DNA of 10,234 bases from CBDUXZ01 sp965371325 [NCBI: uncultured bacterium] (lineage in GTDB: Bacteria; JAUYMQ01), in assembly GCA_965371325.1 (NCBI GenBank), contig CBDUXZ010000033.1, positions 1 through 10,234 on the forward strand. Direction: 5' to 3'. Within the stretch, counting starts at the first letter, position 1, and each line of letters starts with the position of its first letter. Below, in pieces: positions 1 to 7,509 of the stretch. Made by a program: the position numbers and the translations under genes. Below the pieces are notes generated by a model, which did no database searches, was not told the origin of the DNA, and was given only the letters and a program-made list of their open reading frames with translations.

Positions 1-1
1 A

Positions 2-1903
2 GCCCCCATCGGAGATTCCATAGGCCTGACGGTCGTCCTCCCCCCCGCTTTACGAGGTGAGGACCGCGTTCTCATGCGTGTGCATGTCTCGAGGGAAAGC
101 GGAAACAAGTCCGAATCGTTTCCCGAGGTGAGACCTGTCGAGGCGGGGGGCAAGGTCCGGATGAGGGTCGACACAAAGCCGGGCGCGCCTGAGGCAATTC
201 GGCTATTTGCCAAGAAGCTCTCCGCTTCCAAGCGGATTTCCAAGGGTCCCTATCGGGTGCCGAATTCGGCAGCTCTGGAATTCGGGATCGCAGCCATTGA
301 TGATGGCTGGTACGAGGACCCGCCCTCGGTAAGTTTTCGCGTACACGCTTCACTCCAGGGACAAGAAGGCGAATCAAAACTGCTTTTCGAGCGGACCGTG
401 AAGTCCTCCCGTCGCCTCTCGGAGACCCGATGGATCGACGAACGGCTCGATCTCGCCGAGCTTGCAGGGAAGGATGTCGTCTTCATCTTCGAAACGCTCG
501 TCGGCGCCGGGGAGCCCGTCGCCGTATATCCCCTTTGGAGCAATCCTACCCTCTACCATGCCGAACGCCTGGAGGAGAGCTGGAATTTCATTCTCATATC
601 CCTCGATACCCTGCGCGCCGGCCAGCTGGGGACCTACGGCTACCCACTGAACACTTCGCCGTTCATCGATGAGCTGGCCCGGGGGCCGACCGTCGTCTTC
701 GAAAACGCGATGACCACCGCATCGGCCACGCCCCAGGCCCATATGAGTATGTTCACCGGGCTCTATCCCTCGGTGCACGGGATCACGGTGGGCCTCCGCA
801 AGCTCTCCAAGAAATTGATAACGGTGACGGAGATTCTACGCGAAGCGGGATATGAGACCGGTGCGATCACCGAAGATGGATGGCTTGCAACGCTCTTCGG
901 CTTCAGCCGTGGCATGAACAGTTACCGGGAAAACAAGAGCGCCAGCATCTGGAATCCTACCGGGCAGGTGGATCAGACAGTGGATGAAGCGCTCGGCTGG
1001 TTGAAACTACACGGCGGGAAAAAGTTCTTCCTATTTCTCCATACCTACCAGGTTCACGACCCCTACGCGCCACCTCCCGAATACCAGGATCTGTTTTCAC
1101 CCTACCGTCACGAAGACATGACCTACAGTTCAGAAGAGAATCTTCCGGATAACCTGAAAGCGATGCGAGACTATGACCGGGAAATTCGTTATACGGACGA
1201 TGAGCTCCGTCGTTTTTTCAAGGGGCTGCAGGACCTGGGGCTCGAGGGCAAAACAGTCGTCCTCATTACCTCCGATCATGGAGAAGAATTCCTGGAGCAC
1301 GGTCATTATTCCCATGGCGCGCATCTGTACGACGACGAAATTCTCCACGTTCCATTGATCGTCTGGGGCCCGGGGATTGTTCAGGGTCCGCGCCGGGTTC
1401 CCGAACTCGTCTCCATCGTGGATCTGATGCCGACCCTCCTCGAACTCTCCGGGGTTCCGAGGCCGGGGGGTCTGCAGGGGGTTTCCCTTGCGAAGACAGT
1501 GACGGATGCAGACGAATCGCCGCCCGGGGATCGAACGGTGTTCGCCGAAGCCTGGGCCAAATTGATGGTCGTGGGGCCAAATCGCCTCGTGGTTCCCTGG
1601 AAACGACCCGCTCTTGCGATTCGGAACGAGCGTTTCAAATACATCGTCAGCGACATGGACAACCCGGCCGGGCCCCGTATCGAGTTGTACGATATTGTGA
1701 AGGATCGGGGTGAGCGAGAGAACATTAGCGAAATAAAGCCGGATCCGTGGCCCTCGGGGCGCCGCGAGATCTTGACTTACCTGCAGACGAGCGGGGGAAT
1801 ACGTCAGAGCCTTTTGGCAGGCACGGCTCAAGAAGATATGCCCCAGGTTGTGATCGATCCCCGGCGAGAGGAGAAGCTGCGCGCCTTGGGTTACATCCAG
1901 TAG
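2..1903 (+). CDS. Sulfatase / alkaline-phosphatase superfamily hydrolase or transferase (5' partial)
   Basis: The protein matches the sulfatase family in the alkaline phosphatase superfamily; such enzymes cleave or transfer sulfate or phosphate esters using a bound metal. Numbering is from the ATG at 74. Residues ~60-150 look like an N-terminal beta-sandwich accessory domain. The catalytic domain starts at ~171 with the metal-binding segment ISLDTLRAG (D178), then SATPQAHMSMFTGLYP (~217-232), HTYQVHDPY (H323, H328, D329) and SDHGEEF (D401, H402). It ends in LRALGYIQ, a typical C-terminus for this family. The position normally held by Cys/Ser (converted to formylglycine) is Thr219, so a classical sulfatase mechanism is doubtful. 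The frame stays open from 74 back to base 2, no signal peptide or ribosome site precedes the ATG at 74, and the N-terminal domain looks incomplete; the true start is therefore probably outside the window. Its place in a polysaccharide locus suggests glycan modification. The fold is secure; the substrate is unknown. Confidence 0.87.
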   Translation, partial: APIGDSIGLTVVLPPALRGEDRVLMRVHVSRESGNKSESFPEVRPVEAGGKVRMRVDTKPGAPEAIRLFAKKLSASKRISKGPYRVPNSAALEFGIAAIDDGWYEDPPSVSFRVHASLQGQEGESKLLFERTVKSSRRLSETRWIDERLDLAELAGKDVVFIFETLVGAGEPVAVYPLWSNPTLYHAERLEESWNFILISLDTLRAGQLGTYGYPLNTSPFIDELARGPTVVFENAMTTASATPQAHMSMFTGLYPSVHGITVGLRKLSKKLITVTEILREAGYETGAITEDGWLATLFGFSRGMNSYRENKSASIWNPTGQVDQTVDEALGWLKLHGGKKFFLFLHTYQVHDPYAPPPEYQDLFSPYRHEDMTYSSEENLPDNLKAMRDYDREIRYTDDELRRFFKGLQDLGLEGKTVVLITSDHGEEFLEHGHYSHGAHLYDDEILHVPLIVWGPGIVQGPRRVPELVSIVDLMPTLLELSGVPRPGGLQGVSLAKTVTDADESPPGDRTVFAEAWAKLMVVGPNRLVVPWKRPALAIRNERFKYIVSDMDNPAGPRIELYDIVKDRGERENISEIKPDPWPSGRREILTYLQTSGGIRQSLLAGTAQEDMPQVVIDPRREEKLRALGYIQ

Positions 1904-1947
1904 ATAACTCTGCTCTGCGGAAAAGTACCCCTGCGTGCACTGACTGA

Positions 1948-1983
1948 TTTCTTTTTCCTCTCTTCCGGTCTGCGCCCCAGACC
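1948..1983. other. Pyrimidine tract followed by a 6-bp hairpin in the gap after the sulfatase gene
   Basis: The 256 bases between 1904 and 2159 carry no convincing gene. They hold an almost pure pyrimidine tract (about 1948-1966) followed by an inverted repeat, GGTCTG at 1967-1972 and CAGACC at 1978-1983 around a 5-base loop. The + strand has no T-run after the stem, so this is not a standard intrinsic terminator. It could be part of an untranslated leader for the downstream gene or mean nothing. No promoter could be assigned with confidence. Confidence 0.3.
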
Positions 1984-2159
1984 CAGCGATCGTTTACAAG
2001 GATTGTTTCGCCCCCCATGGTTGTTCCCCGTCGAGAACCGTTCGGATCGTAAGGCGATGAAGGCCCCGTCCAACCGGCACGAAGATTAAGGGGCGGGTCC
2101 AGGTCAGAGCGTGAGCCAGGTTCCTGCTTGCGCGTGCTGCTGGATGGGAGACTGGAGCT

Positions 2160-4328
2160 TTGAGGAAGAAAATCGTCCTTACCCACCTTGCCGCCCTCCT
2201 CATCCTGGCCTCCGTGGCCGGCGGGCTCTGGGTTCAGCGGGTTCATGTCGACCGCCCCGACAAGCACGGGATGCTGAACCTGGATATCATCCGTTATTGG
2301 TACCCGGTCGCGGTTCACATCCGCGGTGCGTTGCACGAGGGGCGGCTGCCTCTCTGGAATCCCTACCAGTATGCGGGAATCCCCTTCCTGGCCCTGCAGA
2401 TGCCGGGGGCCTTGTATCCTCCTAACCAATTGCTGATGGCCTCGTTTCGACCCGCCCGGGCCCTCGAAGCCCACGCCCTTTTTCATATGGTTGTTGCGGG
2501 ATTCTTCACATGGCTTTTGGCCGCACGGCTCGGGCTGAGTATGCCGGCCCGGATGGCAGCAGCGCTGGCTTTCACCCTGGCGCCTGCCTTACGACATGGC
2601 TTCTACATGGTGTCCTATCTCTCGACCCTGGCGTGGATCCCCGCGGTATTCTGGGCAGTCCACGGACTGATGACGGAGGCGCGGGCTCGCTGGGCACTGG
2701 CGCTTTCTCTCTCCCTGAGCATGTCCTTCCTGGGAGGGTATGCGCAGGGCTTTCTATATCTGGCTCAATCCGGATTTCTCTATGGGCTCTTCTGTTTTGC
2801 CTTCCTTGCCCGCAGCGGCCTGCGCCTTCGCGCCCTGGCAACGGCGATGCTGGCCGCCGCCTTGACCTTCGGCCTCATCGCTCTCCAATTATTTCCTACC
2901 CTGGAACTGGTGCGGCTGGCGACCCGAACTTTCGAGGGGCTGGGCCTGTATGCCGCTTCCTGGGGTGCCGTCAGACCAGAGGCACTGCTCGAAGGTCTCT
3001 TCGGAAGCCTTGGGAAGCATCAGAGCTTATGGAAAGCGTCCACCCTGGGACTTACAGGGGTTAGCTTCCTGTCGTTGCCGATGCTTCTTTGCGGCCTGGC
3101 CGCCCGGCGTTGCCGGAGTCAGTGGGTATTTTTCGTGTCGGCCGGAATTCTTAGTGCGCTGTTCATGCTTGGGGCCGAATGGGGTGTGTTCGGCTTTTAC
3201 TACTACCAACTTCCGCTGGGTGGAGTCTTTCGCAATCCCTCGAGAATGTCGTATCTTTATGCCTTTTTCGTGTCAGTAATTATCGGTATCGGTGTTCAGG
3301 GGGTGTGTGAGCTGCTGATAAGGAGAGGGATACGAAGATTTGCGGTGGTGTCTGTCGGCGTGCTCTTGACAGTAATTGTCGGACTCGATCTTTTCTCGGG
3401 AAGCAGGCTTATTTACGCTCATCCGGTTCTTTCGCCCGAGAGAAAGTACGCGCCGACCGAGCTTATCGAAGGACTACGAGTCCGTAAGGATTTCGGGCGC
3501 GTGTTTATCGATGATGGGTGGAGGCTTTCCAGCACCCGACTTCAGGCAAAGGCTGGCACCATGAATCGTCTATTCGTGGTTCCGGATTACGAACCCATCC
3601 TGCCGCGAGCTTACGCAGAGTACTTTGATATAAGAACGAGAGGTCCCTGGCACGCGCGTCTCAATGTCTTGAACCAAAGGCAGAATGCGGTCGATCCCGG
3701 GTTCTTCCGGCTCCTCGATCTAATGAGTGTTCGTTACTACGTTGTTCTTCCGGAAGGGAACCCGGTTGTAGTCCGAAGACTTGCAGGGCTCGTTGGAAAC
3801 GTGGCCATGCCCGCGGGGGATGCCTATGTCGTGAAGAGGGAAAGCGCCCTGCCTCGCACCTATCACGTCCACCGAACGATTCACGAGCCCGACGACGCAA
3901 GGGCCCTCGATCGCCTGAGAAGCGCATCCTTCAGGCCCCGTCAGGAGGCGGTCGTCAGCGAGCCAATCTTGCCTCTGGGCGATCCACCGGATGGCGACGG
4001 GGAGAGCGCTGCCATCACTTCTTATGAACCGGAGAAGATTGTCATCGAGGCTACCTGCGCCTCTCCGTGCCTGCTCGTGCTTACGGATCTTCACTATCCG
4101 GGGTGGATGGCGTACGTCGACGGAGAAGAGAGCAGCATTTACCGTGTGAACACCCTGTATCGCGGACTTCGTCTCGAGGCCGGTTCTCACGAAATTGTGT
4201 ATCACTATCGTCCCCGATCGTTTCGGATCGGGAGCCTGATCTCACTCGGGACGCTGGCGCTGATTGCCCTGGGGCTGGTTTTCACGGCAGTTCGTCGTCG
4301 GTCTCGGAATTCCCGCGCGAGCGCCTGA
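2160..4328 (+). CDS. YfhO-like multi-pass membrane protein (putative GT-C type glycosyltransferase)
   Basis: This is a 722-residue integral membrane protein resembling the YfhO family (Pfam PF09586), whose Bacillus and Listeria members are linked to glycosylation of cell-wall polymers. Residues 1-25 form a Lys/Arg-led first membrane helix. An extracytoplasmic loop follows with the family hallmark LPLWNPYQYAG (from ~63) and ALYPPNQ, preceded by an acidic D42 in LDIIRYWYP. Many hydrophobic helices run from ~105 to ~400. A long soluble region then leads to the C-terminal hallmark DLHYPGWMAYVDG (643-655), NTLYRGLRLEAGSHEIVYHYRPRSF in two adjoining parts, and a last helix at ~690-711. The start is TTG at 2160, with GGGAG at 2146-2150 as ribosome site; the frame has an upstream stop at 2112, so little else is possible. 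The small gene at 4346 follows 17 bases after its stop. The family assignment is strong. Transfer of a sugar from a polyprenyl-phosphate donor is inferred from the family and the locus. Confidence 0.86.
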   Translation: MRKKIVLTHLAALLILASVAGGLWVQRVHVDRPDKHGMLNLDIIRYWYPVAVHIRGALHEGRLPLWNPYQYAGIPFLALQMPGALYPPNQLLMASFRPARALEAHALFHMVVAGFFTWLLAARLGLSMPARMAAALAFTLAPALRHGFYMVSYLSTLAWIPAVFWAVHGLMTEARARWALALSLSLSMSFLGGYAQGFLYLAQSGFLYGLFCFAFLARSGLRLRALATAMLAAALTFGLIALQLFPTLELVRLATRTFEGLGLYAASWGAVRPEALLEGLFGSLGKHQSLWKASTLGLTGVSFLSLPMLLCGLAARRCRSQWVFFVSAGILSALFMLGAEWGVFGFYYYQLPLGGVFRNPSRMSYLYAFFVSVIIGIGVQGVCELLIRRGIRRFAVVSVGVLLTVIVGLDLFSGSRLIYAHPVLSPERKYAPTELIEGLRVRKDFGRVFIDDGWRLSSTRLQAKAGTMNRLFVVPDYEPILPRAYAEYFDIRTRGPWHARLNVLNQRQNAVDPGFFRLLDLMSVRYYVVLPEGNPVVVRRLAGLVGNVAMPAGDAYVVKRESALPRTYHVHRTIHEPDDARALDRLRSASFRPRQEAVVSEPILPLGDPPDGDGESAAITSYEPEKIVIEATCASPCLLVLTDLHYPGWMAYVDGEESSIYRVNTLYRGLRLEAGSHEIVYHYRPRSFRIGSLISLGTLALIALGLVFTAVRRRSRNSRASA

Positions 4329-4345
4329 TTGCCCTGAGGCCGACG

Positions 4346-4720
4346 ATGGGGAAAACGACCGTGCTATTCCAGAAAGCTGTATCGGCGCTTTGCTACTCGT
4401 ATATTCGGGAGGTTTGTCAAACCCCGCCGAGGATCCCGTTCCCCGACAACCGCGTGGTGGCGTTCGTTCTGGACGAGATCTCGAGGATGCCCGATCACCT
4501 GCGTTTGCCCCTGAAACTCTTCACGCTGCTATTCGACTTCCTGGCCTTGCCCCTGTTACGTAGCCCGTTTCACCGCCGGCATCACCTCGGGCGGTGGCGA
4601 TGGATAGAGTCCTGGCGGGCTTCCCCAATCGGGCCCTGCCGGGATCTGATGCGGTTTTATGAAGGACTCGTGGTCTTTTGCTGGTACAGTGATGCGTTTG
4701 ACTGGCGGGACCGGCAATAA
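4346..4720 (+). CDS. Small protein of unknown family preceding the GMC oxidoreductase
   Basis: The frame encodes 124 residues starting MGKTTVLFQK and ending DAFDWRDRQ. I do not recognise a named family. Visible features are an N-terminal helix-like part, a segment RIPFPDNRVVAFVLDEISR (~29-47), a Leu/Phe-rich stretch at ~52-72 (LRLPLKLFTLLFDFLALPLL, amphipathic or membrane-associated), and a basic, Trp-rich C-terminal half with His-His-rich FHRRHH and WRWIESWR (~75-91), then FYEGLVVFCWYSD. The ATG is preceded by TGAGG at 4335-4339, six bases away, and lies 17 bases after the YfhO-like stop. The GMC gene starts 58 bases downstream. The position recalls small partner subunits of other GMC enzymes, such as gluconate 2-dehydrogenase subunit 3, but no clear similarity to that subunit or a Tat signal is visible. 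The open frame also extends upstream into the previous gene; the ribosome site and spacing favour 4346. That it partners the oxidoreductase is inference. Confidence 0.7.
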   Translation: MGKTTVLFQKAVSALCYSYIREVCQTPPRIPFPDNRVVAFVLDEISRMPDHLRLPLKLFTLLFDFLALPLLRSPFHRRHHLGRWRWIESWRASPIGPCRDLMRFYEGLVVFCWYSDAFDWRDRQ

Positions 4721-4778
4721 CCCCGACGTGCTCCTTATTCTCCGTGTTGTCAGCGGCTGAGGTGGCAGGCCCCTGCAC

Positions 4779-6251
4779 GTGAGCGATTCTGCAACGGGAG
4801 GCATCATCGAAGTCCCCTCGGATCTGATCCGGACCGAGATTGCGGTGATCGGGTCTGGTCCCGGTGGCTCGGTGACGGCCTGTCTCCTTGCGGAGGCGGG
4901 ACGAGAAGTACTCTTGATCGAGGAAGGGCCTTTTCTCCCGCTTGAATCCTGCCCCCCCTTTTCCAAAGAAGAGATGGTTCAGAAGTACCGCCACGGAGGC
5001 GTGACGGCAGCCATGGGCCGGACGAAGATCAACTACGTCGAGGCGCGGTGCGTGGGAGGCGGCAGCGAGATCAACAGCGCGCTCTATCACCGGACGCCTC
5101 CGGATATCCTGGAGAGCTGGCGGACCGGGTGGGGGGTGGAAGCCTTGACCGAGCAGGATCTTCTCCCCCACTTCAAAGCCAACGAAGAGGAGCTCAGCGT
5201 TTCAACGCCCCCGGGTCAGGCGCCGGAATCCTCACTCAGGTTGCATGCGGGGGCGGAGAAACTGGGCTGGAAATCGTTGGAAGTGCCACGCTGGTTTCGC
5301 TACGAGTCGCAAGCCGGGGACAGGGAAAAGCCGCCGCGTGGAATACGCCAGTCCATGACCAAAACCTTTGTTCCGAGGGCGCTCGATGCCGGGTGCAAGC
5401 TGCTACCCGGTTTTCGCTTGAGGGTACTGCGCAGAATTGGCGGCCGCTGGACCCTCGAAGCCGAGTCGGCCGCCGGCCGCCGGATACGCATCGAGGCCCA
5501 GAGCGTCTTCGTCTGTTGCGGGGCCATACAGACGCCGGACCTCTTGAGGCGCAGCGGCATCCGACGCAACGTCGGTAACACACTCAAGCTTCATGCCACG
5601 GTAAAGATCGTGGCCCGCTTCCCTCAGGAGGTCAATGCGCCGGATATGGGAGTGCCGGTCCATCAGGTCAAAGAGTTCGCCTCGCGCTTCAGCTTCGGCT
5701 GCGCGATCAGCTCCCCACCCTATCTGGCGTTGGCTATGCTCGATCATCCGAAGCATGCGCACGAGGTCGATACCGATTGGCGCCGGATGGCGATCTACTA
5801 CGCGATGATCCGGGGGGGGGAGGGGAAGGTGCGGCCACTTCCATTCTGCAACGACCCGCTCGTGACCTATCGACTCGCACCCGAGGATCTGGGAGATCTC
5901 TCGAACGCCCTGGGCAAGCTCTCCCGCCTTCTCTTCGCGGCTGGCGCCGAAGCACTCTACCCGAGTGTCGCCGGGCTTCCACGGTTGACCAGCGATCGGG
6001 ATGTCGCCCGGATCCCAGGCGCCCTGCCGCCGCGGCGGACGAGCCTGATGACAATACACCTAATATCGACCTGCCCGATGGGGGAGAACGTGGAGCGCTG
6101 CGCGGTGGATTCCTTCGGAAGGCTGCACGGTGTTCCCAATCTTCACGTCGCCGACGCCTCACTCTTGTGTGACGCACCCGGGGTCAATCCTCAGGGAACG
6201 ATCATGGCGCTCGCTCGGCGGAACACCTTGGAGTTTCTCGGGCATCTGTGA
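4779..6251 (+). CDS. GMC-family FAD-dependent oxidoreductase
   Basis: This 490-residue flavoprotein belongs to the glucose-methanol-choline oxidoreductase family, which oxidises alcohol groups of sugars, sterols or other alcohols. The FAD dinucleotide-binding motif is GSGPGG at 25-30, with the ribose-binding acidic residues at the end of the second strand (LLIEEGP, E48/E49). Family-typical segments follow: RCVGGGSEINSALYHRTP (~90-107), FVCCGAIQTPDLLRRSG (~244-260), HLISTCPMG (H427-G435) and the C-terminal ADASLLCDAPGVNPQGTIMALARR, in which H427 and N470 occupy the usual active-site positions. No signal peptide or haem motif is visible, so the enzyme is probably cytoplasmic or membrane-peripheral. 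The start is GTG at 4779, with purine-rich GAGGTGGCAGG upstream. It is somewhat shorter than typical ~530-560-residue oxidases of the family. A run of nine G lies inside the gene at 5812-5820 without breaking the frame. The substrate is unknown; the locus suggests a sugar or a lipid-linked sugar. Confidence 0.9.
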   Translation: MSDSATGGIIEVPSDLIRTEIAVIGSGPGGSVTACLLAEAGREVLLIEEGPFLPLESCPPFSKEEMVQKYRHGGVTAAMGRTKINYVEARCVGGGSEINSALYHRTPPDILESWRTGWGVEALTEQDLLPHFKANEEELSVSTPPGQAPESSLRLHAGAEKLGWKSLEVPRWFRYESQAGDREKPPRGIRQSMTKTFVPRALDAGCKLLPGFRLRVLRRIGGRWTLEAESAAGRRIRIEAQSVFVCCGAIQTPDLLRRSGIRRNVGNTLKLHATVKIVARFPQEVNAPDMGVPVHQVKEFASRFSFGCAISSPPYLALAMLDHPKHAHEVDTDWRRMAIYYAMIRGGEGKVRPLPFCNDPLVTYRLAPEDLGDLSNALGKLSRLLFAAGAEALYPSVAGLPRLTSDRDVARIPGALPPRRTSLMTIHLISTCPMGENVERCAVDSFGRLHGVPNLHVADASLLCDAPGVNPQGTIMALARRNTLEFLGHL

Positions 6252-6278
6252 GATCGCGAGCGTGACGTTCGCGTATCT
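6251..6278. other. Strong hairpin directly at the end of the GMC gene
   Basis: AGATCGCGA at 6251-6259 pairs with TCGCGTATCT at 6269-6278, giving nine base pairs with one bulged T at 6274 and a 9-base loop. The stem begins on the last base of the stop codon. There is no T-run directly after it, so it is not a classical terminator. It may stabilise the 3' end of the upstream message or separate expression of the two halves of the operon. Confidence 0.4.
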
Positions 6279-6316
6279 GCCTTCGCGCCTGGTTGTCGTG
6301 ATCGGTGCCTCGGGAA

Positions 6317-6338
6317 GCCCGCGGTTGGGCCGGGTTTT
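6317..6338 (+). terminator. Weak terminator-like element in the gap before the first epimerase
   Basis: GCCC at 6317-6320 can pair with GGGC at 6327-6330, or CCCG at 6318-6321 with CGGG at 6331-6334. The second form is followed at once by TTTT at 6335-6338. Stems of only four pairs make this a weak candidate. With the hairpin at 6251-6278 it is the best candidate for partial termination between the GMC gene and the epimerase genes. Confidence 0.2.
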
Positions 6339-6388
6339 GACCTGGGTTGGGTTTGACTCGGCACTTGCTTGAATTCGGGAAATAGAAA

Positions 6389-7432
6389 ATGCATTTCGGC
6401 ACAGACAGGATACTTGTCACCGGGGCGCTTGGCTGGCTGGGCACCGGCCTTCTGCATTCGCTTCTCGAAGGTATTCCCGAGTGCCATGTGTTGAGGGAAC
6501 ATCAATCCGACCTCAAGATTCGCGCTCTGATCCTTCCGGAAACGAACGCCGGCGGACTGACAGCGCTCTCTGACCGCATCGAAGTGGTGACCGGTGATAT
6601 CGGAAGACCCGAAGATTGCGCGCGTTTTTGCGAGGGCGCGGAAGGCGCAATCCTGCTGCATACGGCCGGCGTCATCCATCCGCGACGCACCAGCGAGTTC
6701 TACGCGGTTAATGCACGAGGAACCGGAAATCTTCTGGGTGCCGCCGTCGCGGCGAACATCAAGCGGGCGGTGGTCATGTCCTCCAATTCGCCCTGCGGGT
6801 GCAATCCGCACCCCGATCACCTGTTTGACGAGCAGTCGGCCTATAACCCTTACATGGGCTACGGTCGCTCCAAAATGCTTATGGAGAAGGAAGTAAGGAA
6901 GCGCCACCAGGAGGGCGGGATCGAAACAGTGATCATTCGTTCGCCGTGGTTCTACGGACCCTATCAGCCTCCGAGGCAGACGTTGTTTTTCCAGATGATC
7001 CAGGACGGAAAAGCCCCGGTGGTTGGAGGAGGGGAGAACCTCCGCTCGATGGCGTATATCGACAACCTCTGCCAGGGAATGATACTGGCGGCCCTCATCG
7101 AAAAAGCCGGCGGCGAGATCTACTGGATAGCCGACGAGCGGCCATACTCAATGAACGAGATCATCGATACCATCGAGCGGCTCCTGGAAGGAGAGTTTGG
7201 TAAGAAGTGCGCGCACAAACGATTACGCCTGCCGGGTTTTGTCAGCGAAGTGGCATGGGTGTGTGACCGGTTCATCCAGGCGATGGGGTTCTACCACCAG
7301 AAAATCCATGTCCTGTCCGAGATGAACAAGACGATTGCCTGTTCGATCGAGAAGGCGAAGCTGGAATTGGGCTATTCCCCGACCGTTGCACTTGAGGAAG
7401 GGATGCGACGGAGCTTGAGGGCGCTCGATTAA
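6389..7432 (+). CDS. NAD(P)-dependent extended SDR (epimerase/dehydratase or 3beta-HSD-like)
   Basis: This 347-residue protein is an extended short-chain dehydrogenase/reductase (NAD-dependent epimerase/dehydratase superfamily). The Rossmann nucleotide motif TGALGWLG is at 11-18, the HTAG segment of strand 4 at ~91-94, SSNSP at ~131-135, and the catalytic YxxxK as Y158-K162 (YGRSK). PWFYGPYQPPRQ (~186-197) and the late strand MAYIDNL are typical of the substrate half. Family enzymes oxidise, epimerise or dehydrate nucleotide sugars, or act on 3-beta-hydroxysteroids; the GPYQPP segment and overall form recall the 3beta-HSD/sterol dehydrogenase branch, but this is not decisive. Roughly 20 extra residues lie between the first helix and the second strand (~28-48). 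The ATG at 6389 is preceded by GGGA at 6377-6380, eight bases away. The gene stands 137 bases after the GMC gene and 77 before a second SDR, suggesting successive steps in one pathway. The fold is secure; the substrate is not. Confidence 0.9.
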   Translation: MHFGTDRILVTGALGWLGTGLLHSLLEGIPECHVLREHQSDLKIRALILPETNAGGLTALSDRIEVVTGDIGRPEDCARFCEGAEGAILLHTAGVIHPRRTSEFYAVNARGTGNLLGAAVAANIKRAVVMSSNSPCGCNPHPDHLFDEQSAYNPYMGYGRSKMLMEKEVRKRHQEGGIETVIIRSPWFYGPYQPPRQTLFFQMIQDGKAPVVGGGENLRSMAYIDNLCQGMILAALIEKAGGEIYWIADERPYSMNEIIDTIERLLEGEFGKKCAHKRLRLPGFVSEVAWVCDRFIQAMGFYHQKIHVLSEMNKTIACSIEKAKLELGYSPTVALEEGMRRSLRALD

Positions 7433-7509
7433 GACTTTTTTGGAATGTCGCAAGATGTGTTGATGGAGAGATGGCGTGAGAGCACCGCCGCGAAGACCGA
7501 GACCATGAT

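Noticed and set aside
74-76. ATG at 74 as the true start of the sulfatase-like gene
   Set aside because: The frame is open back to base 2, no ribosome site or signal peptide is seen at 74, and the N-terminal beta-sandwich appears to begin earlier. The gene is therefore treated as 5' partial, though 74 remains possible.
1725-2486. Long minus-strand open frame (253 codons) across the gap after the sulfatase gene
   Set aside because: It overlaps two well-supported + strand genes, is rich in Arg, Gly, Pro and Ser as shadow frames in GC-rich DNA are, and shows no family motif.
4067-4345. Upstream extension of the small gene into the 3' end of the YfhO-like gene
   Set aside because: The extension overlaps the conserved C-terminal domain of the YfhO-like protein and is Arg/Ser-rich as shadow frames are. 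The ATG at 4346 has a well-spaced TGAGG.
5403-6059. Long minus-strand open frame opposite the GMC gene
   Set aside because: It lies wholly within a gene with clear catalytic motifs, and has no recognisable domain and no convincing ribosome site; GC-rich antisense frames are often open.
7415-7441. Possible intrinsic terminator after the first epimerase (TTGAG/CTCGA stem and six T)
   Set aside because: The stem is only five pairs with a wobble, and the T-run lies seven bases beyond it. The next gene follows 77 bases after the stop in the same direction, so read-through is more likely.
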